Shown here in pieces: positions 11,155-22,734 of a stretch of DNA of 64,000 nt. The notes beneath the pieces were generated by a model. That model did not search any database and was not told the DNA's origin. It saw nothing but the letters and a program-made list of their open reading frames with translations. The stretch spans positions 13,573,572 to 13,637,571 of the forward strand of contig OX388325.1 of NCBI GenBank assembly GCA_947579605.1, read 5' to 3'. Positions within the stretch are counted from its first letter, which is position 1, and each line of letters starts with the position of its first letter. The translations under genes and the position numbers were made by a program. The stretch comes from Athripsodes cinereus (Eukaryota; Arthropoda; Insecta; Trichoptera; Leptoceridae).

Positions 11155-11335
11155 ACACTGTACTGAGAATGTAACAGCTTTTTACCAAGGCGATCTCAGC
11201 AGGAAAAAACAAAACAAAGCAAAATCCACAAAATAAAAACAAAACAGAAAAAATCACAGAAGAGATCATCAACAACAAACAACAGAATCAAAGGAGAGTC
11301 TCTATCCTGGCGATAAAGTTATTGTATGAATTATG
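11155..11335 (+). repeat. Dispersed repeat, A-rich, shared with 26395-26560
   Basis: GGCGATCTCAGCAGGAAAAAA occurs here and at 26423, followed in both by a long A-rich stretch with lysine-like codons and CCTGGCGATAA or CCTGAAGAGATAA. It is a dispersed repeat, perhaps the low-complexity ORF1 part of a LINE; I cannot assign it. Confidence 0.45.
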
Positions 11336-11339
11336 TTGA

Positions 11340-13035
11340 AAGTATCAATATGAATAATTATTCAAATCATAAAATAATTTTATGGCCTTGCAGACAGGAG
11401 AAGTCGGGAATAATCACATTCGCTGATTGCTGCGTCTGCACTTACCGAATAAAATGCGCGAATGAATTTAATTTTCGTTTATTCTTGTAAATGTTTATTT
11501 CTTTTGTTCTTTTTGCACATCATCCGTTGCATAACAAAATCAAAAAATCAATTCACATAAAAAATGTGATGATATGCAGTGGCGAGATTATCTCTATATT
11601 AGTGATTTCTTCCATCTACCCACGTTATATTAAAACAGAACATACATACCTAACAAAGAAAAAATAAGCAGCTTGCATGTTTAACAAAATACAATTCAAT
11701 TAGAGAATTAAAATTATGACAGTTAGGTTACCATCAACCGAGCATAGCAAGGGGAAATGGAAAGGGAGGAAACTCGTCGAAATGTAGAAAAATAGATAGT
11801 TGCATTAAACAATTTAGATAATTAATCCTGCACATCATCTCGTTATTTTCAACATCGCAAAATTTATTGTTGTAATTTCTTTTTATAGTGTAGTTTAGGA
11901 TATTACACCCTTGACACACACATCTCTATCACCCAAAGATCACCAGGGGCCCTTTATTACCATCTCATTCGGATTCTACAAAAGGAAAACATAATGTTTT
12001 GATACAACATTTCTATTATAAGATGGTAGGGCTTTTAATGATGTCGAATCATTGGGCCTTCTCACCTCTATTACGACTACCATTTCTATACTAATTTTAA
12101 TAGTTTATAATATCTACCAGTATTGGCTATTACGATCTATGCTTAAATAGTTTATTATAATATCTACAATAATTATATTATGTTAACCCGTGTTAACGCA
12201 AAACGGAATAAATATTATTCCATCTCTTATGTCTGATTAACTGTGTCGGTGTTCAGGTAGTACAATTCTATGATTTTAAAAACAAATGTTTAACAATCAA
12301 TGTCCTTCAAAGGCGGCGTACAGACAGCTGGATGCGAACGTCAATCATCAAGTGAAAAGCTTAAATCTTTTATTTCTTCGGAGAATGCTCCGAATTGTCG
12401 CCGAAATGTTTAAGATTTTTGCTTTAGCAAAAACGATTAAACATTCAATTTTCAACAAATTTGGTACACAAATTCTCAAAACTTGTTGACCCTACGAACA
12501 TTTTGATTTGATAAAATATGAAAACAAATATTAATTACCAATATCAAACTTTAACTTTAAAAAAAAACTTGATATCATCTTCATAGTATTCGTTTATAAA
12601 AAAGCATATTTCTAAAAATCGAATTCGGGAGTGTGTTTGGTACATAAATGCACGTGAATCCTACAAATATTTCTTTTTTTTTAATATTACGAATACTTAG
12701 ATAATTATTACAATTATAAAACAAATAAATTATATTTTTTTTCATGGATATTGACCGATTTAAAATTTTTTTTTTTTTGTTAAAATTTCTCTTAATATTT
12801 TGGAACCAAAAATCACTACATGAACTCGATTTTTTGTGTACTAAAAAAAGTTTGCTGAAATCTATAGTATTTATATGCTTGATAGGATAAATAAAAAATA
12901 CACATATTTTAAAAATTATTTGTATCTTGATATAACAAAGAGTAGCTTAGTAAATCTCGTCAGTCTGCGATTTATTTATTTTTTAGTAAAAAACTAATAT
13001 TGGTAATAAATATTTGATTTTTTATTTTATCATGT
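11340..13035. other. No gene seen
   Basis: About 1.7 kb of AT-rich DNA with homopolymer runs. Short ORFs here lack splice context or domain-like composition. Confidence 0.45.
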
Positions 13036-13039
13036 TTAT

Positions 13040-13430
13040 TACATGCAGCTGATCTACTGGCTACCCCACTTGTGGTATATAATAATAATAAAAATCTTTA
13101 TTGCACAAAAATAGTATACCAGCAATAGATTTTTTTAATTTGTTTATTTATTTCTCAATAAATTACAATTTTACATTCATGCATAATTGATGCTGCCCAA
13201 CTAGGTAGGTCCTGTACTAGGGCAAACATCTCACAAACATATCAATCATATACAAAAATATACACAATCACATTCATAACAAGCAAATACCGCACTGACA
13301 TGAAATAATATGACAACATTATTCTGTGCAATGGGCGAGTTTATCGCAGAAGCGCGATATCTTCCAACTAACCCATATACCGTGATGTTCTAGAATTAGT
13401 AGCAGTAGGTATACCTACTAATAGAGCAAA
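13040..13430 (+). repeat. TAG-LINE tail split by an inverse HP-LINE tail
   Basis: The TAG-LINE tail runs up to CACTTGTGGTATA and resumes with ATATACCGTGATG at 13375. Between them (13082-13374) is an inverse HP-LINE tail: AATAATAATA and TTTATTGCACA at its left, and GGGCGAGTTTATCGCAG with the hairpin at its right. ATATA at 13077-13081 and 13375-13379 is a plausible 5-bp target duplication. Removing the insert restores a normal tail. Confidence 0.7.
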
Positions 13431-13844
13431 TTATTTTGTAAGTAAGGTTTAAATTTTATTCAAGGATAATTATTTTTAAGCCATATCTATTATATATATT
13501 CTTTGTGTGTACATGTGTGTATACGTTTTAAGTTATTTACTGGTATTCTATGTGATGTTATAGCTATTCATATTGTAACAGTGTACAGTGGCAGAGCCCG
13601 CCTCTTCGACGCACAGATCAATCAACAACACTGATGAACGACAGTGGTGTAACAATCATACATAGGTCCATGAAATCTAAGTGATCTGGAATATAATCTA
13701 AACTTTTACCCGTTTTGGATAACTATTGCGAGACATTTTTGTGAAATAAAGAATTTAAACAATAAACTTATATCATATTTTTTAAACAATATGCTATCAC
13801 AGATAATAATGTATAAACTTAAATATTATAAGGGTTATTATTTG

Positions 13845-13975
13845 GGTAAGTTGGAACATATCGCGTCCTTGCGATAAAGTCGCCTATTGTGCACATTACT
13901 TGTAGATACCATGTTGTAATCTACTTATTTTTGTTTAAATATTTTGTAGAATAAAGTTTATTATTATTATTATAA
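13845..13975 (+). repeat. HP-LINE 3' tail
   Basis: GGGTAAGTTGGAACATATCG, then CTTGCGATAAAGTCGCC with the small stem-loop, about 75 bp of variable sequence and AATAAAGTTTATTATTATTA. Confidence 0.65.
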
Positions 13976-14877
13976 GGTGTACAAGCCAGTGAGTTTGTTA
14001 AAATATTTTGCAACATATTATCAACACCATGTTTCAACTCAACTTTTATTGTCTTTCGACTTTTAAAAATCTAAATCGATTTTGGCAAACTTACGCCATT
14101 AACGAAATGAGTCACACACCTGCCAAAGACAGCTTTTCAGAATAGTTAAAGTTGAGAAAAGACCCGACCTTTCATACTCTTATTTACACAAGAGATATAA
14201 ATAAGTTCGATTTGAGAGGTTAATTAAGTTTGTGACATCCGATTTTTTATTTTTACCGATACGACGACCTAGATGTTTTTATATGCAGATAGTCTCTTCT
14301 ATAGGAGACGCCGTGCTGATGTAAATAAAATTCGCGATAGAAATATTAACTTTTTTAATTCTAAAATACCCGGGCTCCTTATGCGATGTTCACTCTTAAT
14401 TAAACAATTAATCAAGCGTCCTGTTCCGCCACTGGTTTAAGTGTCAGACAATGATATTAAAGTCCCGTATAAAACATAATTTCTTATATTATAATATTTT
14501 AAATTATTATATTATTTAATGTTGTATCATTAATGTTTAGGTACAATGAGCGTTTTATCTGTGCCGCCAATGCTATTGAGATTGAAAATATTTCACTTTA
14601 ATAATTTTTGGTTCCGTGGAGACCTAGGCAAAGCACAGGTCTCCCGCTCTTTTTAATAAATTTTCGAGTGTTAGTAATAGATAGGTAGGTTTTTAATGAA
14701 GAATCCTTAGCTGTGGTGAGGTATTTTAAACTGTTTACGTTCTAAAGTTTAAGTTAAGGTTTAGTCGCAAAACAAAGAATCTAACAATTAATTTTAATAA
14801 GTTATAATAAAAATATGTAGTTTTCAGTTTATTGGTTGTAAAAGAAAATATCATTCGACTTGAGGTGAACTTCAAAA
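13976..14877. other. Mostly unassigned; TAG-LINE fragment at about 14620-14680
   Basis: No gene seen. At 14620-14680, CAGGTCTCCCGCTC and AAATTTTCGAGTGTTAG match the TAG-LINE coding end. Confidence 0.45.
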
Positions 14878-15759
14878 TGTGCTGTTCACACGAGCCGACA
14901 TAAAGAACTGACAATTTCGCTTGCATAAAAAACAATATCTGCCGCACGTCCATTGATCGTCAAACATGTTCACACATTCCACCGACATAGATTCAATCTA
15001 TAAACTTGAGAATGACCAAGAAAACTATCATTGGTGAAGGTTATATAAAAAAAAGATAAAATCTGTCAGATCCGCTTTGATTTTGACGTTGTTTTCAAAA
15101 TGGCGGACGTCGAGGTGGAGATCGCGGAGTGTTTATCATTTTAGTTGAAAATGTTATAGTAATGGATATAAGGTGACTTTTAATTAAGGAAACAAACGTC
15201 ACAAACCAACAACAAAGATAACAACTGTCAGGAAACGGTTATAAAGTTTTAACATAGATACGGATTCAGCGCACGTCTTCACATGCAGAAACAAAAGTTG
15301 AAAGGTGGTCAACTTGAGACGATACCTATCGTTTTTATTTATTTATTTATCACTTGTACACGGCGATAACCTTTAATAATTTAAACATAAACAATGTAAA
15401 AAACAATTTGATAGACAAAAATAATAAAATGTGAATTGGTACAAATTTATAAAAATAAACATTAAGATGTAACAAAACTGCAGTAAGTTGAACAAAACAA
15501 CAATAGTAATAGAATAAAACAATAATATTAAATTTGTCGTGTTAGTACCCAAAATACAGGATTCATATCTTAGTTTGGGACTAGCTCGGTCTATGTGAAT
15601 TGTCTATACGTGTTATGCGTTATGTTATATAGAGATTGGATAAAATTGAGTTTGGTTGTTTTTTTATCGTTTCAGATTTATCGACAATCTGTTCACACGG
15701 TTCAAATGGCTGACGATATTTTGGTGTCCTGGCGATATTTGCCTCGCGTGAACACCACA
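14878..15759. mobile_element. PH-A copy 2, with an insertion
   Basis: Left end TGTGCTGTTCACACGAG and right end GGCGATATTTGCCTCGCG..GAACACCACA match PH-A. The right flank is TAA and the left flank a mutated AAA. The shared interior GTTTTCAAAATGGCGGACGT is present. About 300 bp of foreign sequence (about 15340-15650) lies inside, including a SINE-2 3' end (ATCTTAGTTTGGGACTAGCT) in plus orientation. Host sequence resumes at TTTATCGTTTCAGA. Confidence 0.75.
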
Positions 15760-15762
15760 TAA

Positions 15763-16172
15763 TCGTCAATACCCAGCTTTGGTTAATATGTAGCTGACAC
15801 AAAAAAATATATATTAATATACAAATAAACGAACACAAATATCTATTTATTAGATTAGAATTCTAATTAATCAAAACATACCTTAGATTATGGTATTTAG
15901 ACGGTCATTTGGAGGAAATTTTACGACAAAAAATATAAATGATGTGTTTATAATTAATGCTAAGGTTAGAACGGGTTGACATCATTAAGGTTTAGGGAGT
16001 TTTTAATATACTGCCACTACTGCTACAGAAGGGTATTCTAAAAATAATAATAATAATGAAGTTAGTGACTTCTGTACTCATCCAGACAAAAAAATATTGA
16101 AAGAATAAATGTTAAGAATATTTTTAATTTTTTTTTATTGTGTAACCGGATTTGGGTGCAGATGACAAAACC
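15763..16172. other. No gene seen
   Basis: AT-rich, with one AATAATAATAAT run. No repeat family recognised. Confidence 0.4.
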
Positions 16173-16605
16173 AATCAGAAACCTCGATTGGAGAACCATG
16201 TCTTCACAATGCAACAATGCAACATTGTGTAAAATCTAATCGGAACAAGTGAGAAAGGTGTCCCAACGCTTACGAATTGGCTCTAGGCTGGCTTAAGTGA
16301 TCACTTTCAGTGTCCATGGACAACGTTCACCAATTCCACCATTCTCACTGTCACGATTTAAGGTCCACCAACCGAGAGAGAGGCTTTATGCAAACCTTAG
16401 AAACAACCATCTTTTGGGATCTTATTTTTCAGATCTCAAATGGATCGCGATCTCCCGTCTAAAGGGCGTCGGAACAATATTAAATTCAATACTTTATCGG
16501 CTGTTAGTTCGATACGCGTTGGGACACCTTTCTCACTTCTTCCGATTAGATTTTACACAATGTTGCATTGTGTAGACATGGTTCTCCAATCGAGGTTTCT
16601 GATTG
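16173..16605. mobile_element. FB-D foldback MITE
   Basis: About 433 bp have inverted ends matching over roughly 100 bp: AATCAGAAACCTCGATTGGA, then AACATTGTGTAAAATCTAAT and GTGAGAAAGGTGTCCCAACG on both arms. The left arm has an extra CAATG-type duplication. Partial copies are at 5760-5870, about 6105-6165 and 22735-22965. The ORFs seen inside are by-products of the repeat. Confidence 0.8.
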
Positions 16606-16892
16606 AAAGAATACATAGTAGGTATCAATAATTATAAAAAATGCATGAGAAATAGTAATACCTATGGCATAGACATACAAGACTTGCATCGCGGTAATTT
16701 TTTTTTGAATTTTTGTGTTCCAACATCGATGGCCTTCAAGCATTAGCAATGTTTTGTCTTACAACCAACGTCAGTTTAAAACTGGATGCAAAATTTGATT
16801 GGCTGCATGACCGATTTTTTCTTTGAATTACCGATCTGTTATATCTTAGACCTATCAATAATTGAAACATAGCAATATCTATCTTTTTTAGA

Positions 16893-16945
16893 CAATCCAC
16901 ACATATCGAGCTAGTCCCAAACTAAGATATGAATCTCGTATTATT
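16893..16945 (-). repeat. SINE-2 3' end fragment
   Basis: ATCGAGCTAGTCCCAAACTA then AGATATGAATCTCGTATTAT, identical in layout to the SINE-2 copies at 2981 and 50026. Confidence 0.6.
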
Positions 16946-17009
16946 TATTTATTCATTCGTTACTGTGCATTGATTACAGTACAAACAAGTTTATATAAAG
17001 AAATTGTCT

Positions 17010-17250
17010 AAAAGAAGGGGTGTGGGGAAGTACGGGCGTCCGAGAACCACGTGGCTTGATCGCGTGGATCAAAACCTGGACGGCCGAGTATTAAGTAAGA
17101 GTAACCGATGTCCGAGCACAAGAAATTCTATGAATGTAAAAAATGCGAAAGATGTATGTAAGGATAGATTTATATGACGTTCCGTTCTCTCTGCCTATCC
17201 CACTTAGGACACGGTGTGAGGGTATATGATAGTATATTATTAAGAAAGAC
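17010..17250 (+). pseudogene. RTE-R LINE C-terminus and 3' UTR
   Basis: GGGCGTCCGAGAACCACGTG and GCTTGATCGCGTGGATCAAA encode the GRPRTTWLDHVDQ segment. Then comes AAGTAAGAGTAACCGATG with decayed arginine-rich codons, followed by the RTE-R 3' UTR (CCGTTCTCTCTGCCTATCCC, GTGTGAGGGTATA). The copy is short and frameshifted. It is homologous to 29820-30212 and 52072-52290. Confidence 0.75.
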
Positions 17251-17338
17251 GTCGTTCGTCTTAAAAGGAAATTGTCAATCGTCTTATAAAAAGATTGACA
17301 ATGTACCTACTTGTTAGATGAAAGACATCTCTCTAAAT

Positions 17339-17565
17339 CAATGGTTCTTAACCTTTTTAGGTGTCCGCACCCCCGTGTATCTTCAAGTTGATTTGGCACC
17401 CCCAAATATCTGGGAGAAAAATATGGAAGGAATATTATAAAAATAATTAATATAACTTAATTTTCCCATTTATTTATTTATTTAACCGAGAGCTCTGTCT
17501 CGCACCCCTATGAGCAGCTCCCCGCTCCCCCTGGGGGTGCGGGCACCCCTGGTTAAGAACCACTG
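17339..17565. mobile_element. hAT-1 MITE with perfect 8-bp target duplication
   Basis: The ends are CAATGGTTCTTAACCTTTTT on the left and the complement of TGGTTAAGAACCACTG on the right. CTCTAAAT flanks both sides (17331-17338 and 17566-17573). The 227-bp length, CA..TG ends and 8-bp duplication are diagnostic of a non-autonomous hAT element. The interior is rich in GCACCCC-like text typical of such MITEs. No ORF. Confidence 0.9.
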
Positions 17566-17677
17566 CTCTAAATAATAAACGATTGGTATAGTAGAATAAT
17601 TCTTCCTTTTTTTCCTATTCTTTTGATTGCAAGGGTTCCGTCGGCCCGGGCGTCCCTCTTTCACAATACACCGTTCC

Positions 17678-17794
17678 TATGACAGCGACATCAGAGCGCA
17701 GGGACTGTCGTGGAAAGAGGTGACGCAATTGGCGCAGAGACGCTCCGAATGGAGGAGGCTGGTTGCTGCTCTGTGCTCCCGAGAGGAGCGTTGA
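17678..17794 (+). pseudogene. RTE-like LINE, extreme C-terminus
   Basis: Thirty-eight codons in frame end at TGA 17792-17794: YDSDIRAQGLSWKEVTQLAQ, then RRSEWRRLVAALCS. A motif of the form GLSW.E...LA..R..W..LV.ALC closes many RTE-type non-LTR retrotransposon proteins. After the stop comes GGGCAATGAGAGAGAGAGAT, a GA-rich tail like a short microsatellite 3' end. The copy is strongly 5' truncated; the frame upstream of about 17678 is not recognisable. Confidence 0.7.
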
Positions 17795-18209
17795 GGGCAA
17801 TGAGAGAGAGAGATAGTTGAAAAAAAGATTTTTGATTTCACCAAAATAAAGTGACGAATAATAACTTGAACAGCCAGAAAGACACTGGAGAATCTATTAT
17901 TTGTCGGAGACTCCAAGGAATACCTACTACAAAATATTAATGACATTTTAAAATAATGACATTTTGGTAGCCTCCCAATAAAGGTGGCGGTGAAATGAAG
18001 TAGTAGTAAAACAGAAAAAATCTCTGGTTACTCACAATAATAATTAATCTTCCGAATCGGATCATTATAAAATTTTACATAATCCGTAAGTAAGAGCGAA
18101 ACTAAACTATGTAACGAAATGTCATTTAATCAGTATTCAAAGTTTTTTTTAAAATTACATTTTGGTTGTTAAATGTTTACCAACACTCATTTATTTAGAT
18201 AGGTATGCC
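17795..18209. other. No gene seen
   Basis: AT-rich. The last ~20 bp before 18210 are RTE-R coding sequence interrupted by hAT-C. Confidence 0.45.
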
Positions 18210-18735
18210 TAGTGTTGTGGAATTCTCCAGAAATAATTTTTCGAGAAATTTCTCGGTAAATTTCTCGTAGTAGAGAATTTTCAGAGTATTTTTTTTATTT
18301 TAATTTAGCAGTATAATAATAATAAATACTTTATTCAATCAATCAATAACAATGTACAAATGTTGAGACAATTTATCACCAATATGGCTACAATTAATTA
18401 TGGAAACAAAAATATGTTAGGTACCTACACTACCTACATAGAAAAAAGTGCTAATAACTGATGAAAAATCTTGATGTTTGACACCCCACATGCCCATATT
18501 TAAGTTAAAAAAAAATTGCAGGTACGTACATCGAAAAAAGTGTTAATAATCTCTGATTTGGGCCTTAATCAGCCCCACAAATTTTTGGATTAATCAGGTT
18601 GGCTGCGAAGTGTACTGGGTGAAAGGTCATAATACCACTAAGAAAAATTATGGAGAGAAATTTCTCTTCCATCAGAGGAGAAATTTCTCGTTCTCGAGAA
18701 ATTTCTATGTAGAATTTTCTCTTCTCACATCACTA
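18210..18735. mobile_element. hAT-C foldback MITE, near-complete
   Basis: Ends TAGTGTTGTGG and TAGTGATGTGAG (complement of the right end) are flanked by GGTATGCC (18202-18209) and GGTTTGCC (18736-18743), 7 of 8 identical. Both sides of the insertion align to RTE-R (minus strand), so the target is known. The arms consist of alternating GAGAAATTTCTC text. The centre holds AATAATAATAAATACTTTATT and GGGCCTTAATCAGCCCC. No ORF. Other copies are at 8031-8384 and 37774-38295. Confidence 0.8.
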
Positions 18736-19120
18736 GGTTTGCCCTCTTTGTTATCCTTTCCACATCCATTCGTTACAATTGTCCAAATCATCATAATTTA
18801 TTTACACGCATTCTATCCACAACACTCCTTTTGCATCAGTTCATTCTTCTAATATCCTCATTCTTCAATCTATCACGCAATGTTTTACCAACTATTCTTC
18901 TCAGCCACTGCATCTCCACTGCATTTAAGTATTCCACTTTCATCCTTCTTCAACCACGTCCATGTTTCGCTCTCATACATAAGTGATGGTACCAGAATGG
19001 TATTGTGCACCAGCATTTTAGACATGTTCAACATATTGCCTTTGCTGACAATGGGTTGAAGTGCATCATTCACTCTAGCACTGGCCACTTTCCTTCTTTC
19101 AATGTCCCAATAGCATCTTC
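18736..19120 (-). pseudogene. RTE-R LINE C-terminal fragment
   Basis: The minus strand reads blocks of the RTE-R protein: ERRKVASARVNDALQPIVS, NMSKMLVHNTILVPSLMYES, ETWTWLKKDESGI, then NSW.KTLRDRLKNEDIRRM in another frame and MDVERITKRAN. YGSETW-like text precedes the conserved RTE C-terminal region. It has at least one frameshift and internal stops. hAT-C has inserted near its 3' side at 18210-18735. Confidence 0.75.
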
Positions 19121-19185
19121 CATAATAATAATAAACTAGGTATATTTTTTAGACATAAATAATAAGATTACAACGTGGTATATAT

Positions 19186-19331
19186 CAGTGATTTCCAAAG
19201 TGGTCCAGGTGGAACCCCAGGGGTTTTGTGAGAAAATAAAACCGAGGAGTTTTTAAAATATTTCAAATTCCTATACCATCTAGAAAATTTGGCAACGTCT
19301 ATGAGAAGAAAAATAACTTTGGGAACCTCTG
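19186..19331. mobile_element. hAT-2 MITE, shared internal module
   Basis: A 146-bp element has ends CAGTGATTTCCAAAGTGG and CAGAGGTTCCCAAAGTTAT. It is flanked by GTATATAT and GTATGTAC (6 of 8), a decayed hAT-type duplication. Inside is AACCGAGGAGTTTTTAAAAT and TTTCAAATTCCTATACC, also present in hAT-3 and hAT-4. Confidence 0.75.
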
Positions 19332-19344
19332 GTATGTACAAATA

Positions 19345-19400
19345 ATTTTGCGCAAGGGCGAGTTTATCGCAGAGACGCGATATCTTCCAACTAACCCAAA
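19345..19400 (-). repeat. HP-LINE 3' tail fragment (inverse)
   Basis: GGGCGAGTTTATCGCAGAGA, then CGCGATATCTTCCAACTAAC, is the inverse of the hairpin tail. Confidence 0.65.
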
Positions 19401-20279
19401 TATCTTCTAACTTCCATCCCTCGCACTTTGGCCAAATATCAACATACATAGTATAATTTCGCTTCGACACAACAAAAGTAACATTGTTTATAACAACAAC
19501 AATAATAACAACAGATGCCGATTTGTATCATCCTAATGTTCCGAAATGGATTGATTCGGGTGATTAATGACTTTATCCAAAAGGCGGCATGACTGTTGTA
19601 GTAGGACATCCTCTTTAATTCTCTCTTAATTATATTAAAAGATGCCCATTATATTAATAATTATAGAAAAAAATCATATTATATTAAAAAAATAATACTT
19701 CATAATATGAAATGTCCGTCTTATGCATCATTACTTATAAAACTATAGCGATCTCTTTCCAATAATTTGTAAACGCAGTCGTACTTTGCTGTGCAACGAT
19801 TCGATTAACGCTATTTTTTATTTTATTTTATTTATTAACAGTCATTTAACACAATATATTATTACAAAATAGTACATTACATCAATATTTGACCAATGAA
19901 GTTTACGGATATTTTTTTATTACCTATATTTTATTATTTTATTTATTCTATATGGATCATACAGTTATAAAAGTAAATATAAAAAATTAAGTAATTAGGT
20001 ATAACAATGAGCAAACCAATTAAGATCCCTTTCTTACTAACTAATAAACATAAATTTGAGGTACCTACTTTATTAAACAAAAAGATGAAAAGATATTACC
20101 TATAAGTTTATGGCTTTTTTAGTCACGTCTTGAAAGCCGACTCGCGAATAATAAAGTCACTGTGGAAATAGATATTGAGTGTTTTGTTTTTATTAATTTA
20201 CCATGAACTGCCACAAGTACAGTCGGTCAATAATATTAAGTATTATAAACGATATGTGACATGTCACCCATAGAGGACA
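19401..20279. other. No gene seen; AT-rich
   Basis: Very AT-rich with long A/T runs. No repeat tail or ORF of note. Confidence 0.45.
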
Positions 20280-20345
20280 GCTTGCATATTTATTACAGGC
20301 AGTACTCTGCTGGCTAATGTACTTGTACGTTAAGCCGTGATGATA
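20280..20345 (+). repeat. TAG-LINE tail, diverged
   Basis: TTGCATATTTATTACAGGCA, CTCTGCTGGCTAATG, TACTTGTACGTTAAGCCGTG and ATGATA follow the TAG-LINE tail order. Confidence 0.55.
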
Positions 20346-20909
20346 ATATAAAATTCTTCACTTAACGTATTTTTGTATAAGGCATAATTTCATAATAAAA
20401 ATCAATTGTGAAAGAGAGGGATGTGTGTGTTGTAGTGTAGCACATATCGGCATCTCTGTCTATTTTATCACCTTGCGCTGTGTATCAGTGTTGTCAGTAG
20501 AGAGAATAATCAATCATAATATAAGATAATAATGATAACCTGCGCTGTGGTGTGAATGGCGGTGTCAGATGGAACTACTCACTTTATAATATCGTATTTT
20601 GATATTATTTTCTTTATTTTTTATAATAAATATAATGAACCAACATGTAATATATAAAAAAATAAAGATATAATACTTATATCTTTTTGTCCCGAGAAGT
20701 AATGGGTGTCCCAATCTTTTATATGAGCTTATGAGTGTTTTATTGTTAAAGATACGAAATTTTTCAAGAGCGTAATTTTTGCCCCACACCAGCCGCCAAG
20801 ATAGAATGTATCGTCATTATTGTTCTCTAATTGAAAATGACACAAGTTGATTTTGTTAGTTTCTTCTATTAATTGTGTCGGTGCACACGTAGTAGAATTC
20901 CATAATTAT
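20346..20909. other. No gene seen
   Basis: No gene recognised. ACAAGTTGATTTTGTTAGTT at 20842 recurs inverted near 21700, so a dispersed repeat flanks the foldback at 20910. Confidence 0.4.
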
Positions 20910-21057
20910 GTAATTTGAAACAAGTGTTTCTTTCAACTATAGATTATTGATTCCGAGAGAGAGACGTCTTTCGATTTATCAGGTCATTATCAATCCGAAA
21001 GACGTCTCTCTCGGAATCAATAATCTATAGTAGAAAGAAACACTTGTTTCAAATTAC
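20910..21057. mobile_element. Near-perfect foldback element
   Basis: Two arms of about 62 bp (GTAATTTGAAACAAGTGTTT to GAGAGACGTCTTTCG, and its complement) differ at very few positions. They surround a loop of about 22 bp (ATTTATCAGGTCATTATC). The near identity of the arms suggests a recent origin or gene conversion. No coding capacity and no clear target duplication. Confidence 0.8.
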
Positions 21058-21379
21058 ATACTTAATTAGTTTCTTCTGTTGCTTCTGTGGTAGGTAACAC
21101 ACATATTTAGGGTTGCATCCTCCCTCACCCATGGATGTTGCAGGAATGTCAATTCTCATAGGTAAATTGTTTGATGTGTCATATTCTATATTGATAAGTT
21201 TGGTCGAATTTGTTGAATATTAGTAAAAACCTTATAATCTCGCAAAGCTCGCCGAGCTCTGCTCAATTTTGAGGGTAAAATAGATATTATAAAGATTGTG
21301 TAATTGTGTTTGTTGTATGTATGTATATATATATTTAATGTGTTCATTATTGTTTCAATAAATATTTGGATTTGACAGC

Positions 21380-21465
21380 TTACATGTTTATCGCATGCGG
21401 CTGGTCTGCTGGCTACCTCACTTGTGGGATATGTCGTGATGGGATAGTAGTAGTAGTAGTAGAAA
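21380..21465 (+). repeat. TAG-LINE 3' tail with (TAG)n
   Basis: TTACATGTTTATCGCATGCG, GGCTACCTCACTTGTGGGAT, GTCGTGATGGGATAG, then five TAG units: a typical end of the family. Confidence 0.75.
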
Positions 21466-21790
21466 AAATGACGAAGGCTATAAACTCTGTTTCTCCCCTT
21501 TTTTAATAGCAAACATATATACCTACCTACCTATAATATTATTATGAAAAAAAAAACATTTCAACCAGTATTCATCTTAATATCGCCGTGCCATTGAACG
21601 ACTGCTGTAAATTTTATTCCATTAAAATAACGTGCTCTGTAAGCCACCAAACAGACTACTGCTAAAATCATTGGAGACTGCTGTAGGTGTAGAGGACACA
21701 AGCAACAGAAGAAACTGACAAAATCAAATTATGTATTGAATAACTAAGTTTGAAGACTCACTTCATCTTCATGACATAAGCATATTTCTT

Positions 21791-22068
21791 ATAGACCATT
21801 AAAGGATAACGTCACAGAAAAATCATTGAGGGGCATCAGGCATCCCAACACAACAGACGATTACGGTGTAATATTAGGTGGAACGCCTAAAGAATACCTA
21901 ATAATCAAAAAACTCTCAGTGTCGATTTTGTTATTATTTTGTCGTCTGACTTTCTTTTTTTTCTCTTATGGCATAACATCCTACAAGGATTATTTGCGCA
22001 ATCTGACTGTTTGCCCCCCAAGCAAAAGCAAATCCATAGACAAGACCACGTGACCTTTAATGGTCTAT
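21791..22068. mobile_element. 278-bp TIR element, family unknown
   Basis: Left end ATAGACCATTAAAGGATAAC and the complement of the right end (ATAGACCATTAAAGGTCACG) agree over the first 15 bases. No ORF. The target duplication is not clear, so I do not assign a superfamily. Confidence 0.55.
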
Positions 22069-22223
22069 TGCGAGGATGTCTGAGATGTATTTCGCCGTTG
22101 CATATTTAAAAAGGGGTATGTAAATTTATAAATGTTTTGAAATTTCTAGAATAAACTGCCTATAATGACATTATATAGATTTTATAAAGCGATTCTTAGT
22201 ATAAAATATTAAAATTTAATATC

Positions 22224-22300
22224 AATGCCAATAAAAAGTCCACATGCCAATAAAAAGAATAGAATCACATGCCATTAAAAAGTCCATTTAATGCCCTAAT
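22224..22300 (+). repeat. Short direct repeats ATGCCAATAAAAAG
   Basis: CATGCCAATAAAAAG-like units occur three times with variable spacers (about 22226, 22244 and 22270, the last CATGCCATTAAAAAG). Function unknown. Confidence 0.5.
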
Positions 22301-22734
22301 GAACAGTTTTGAAGAGTATGCCTAAATAACCATGATCGCACATACCTCATTTTGAATATGCAACGACGATTTGGGCTGATTCCGAATCCCAATCTTTAAA
22401 AAAAATATGTTTAATAAAATTGAAAATATAACAGATGACATTTTTTTTATAAATCCGTTTTAAATTTCTTTTATATTGAAATAATTATATCCTTACTTTT
22501 CCGTAGATTGTAAAAATAATCAAATTTAATTATGTGATATTTTAGCTATTGTGCATTGAACTAGCGTTGAAAATCAAATGGTGGATAGTCAAATTCGGCA
22601 AATTTCCGTTTCGAGATATTTTATTTGTTCCGATTTCCGGTCTGCGACAAAGTTACGGCAATAAAAATGTTAGCAGACAATTTTCATTCATTCTGCTATT
22701 TGAAATACGAACACTGCTACCCCAAACCATAAAA
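22301..22734. other. No gene seen
   Basis: AT-rich. The ORF at 22549-22800 overlaps a MITE fragment and shows no protein-like features. Confidence 0.4.

Noticed and set aside
16297..16749. Several overlapping ORFs on both strands
   Set aside because: They sit inside the FB-D foldback MITE, where inverted arms give mirrored open frames.
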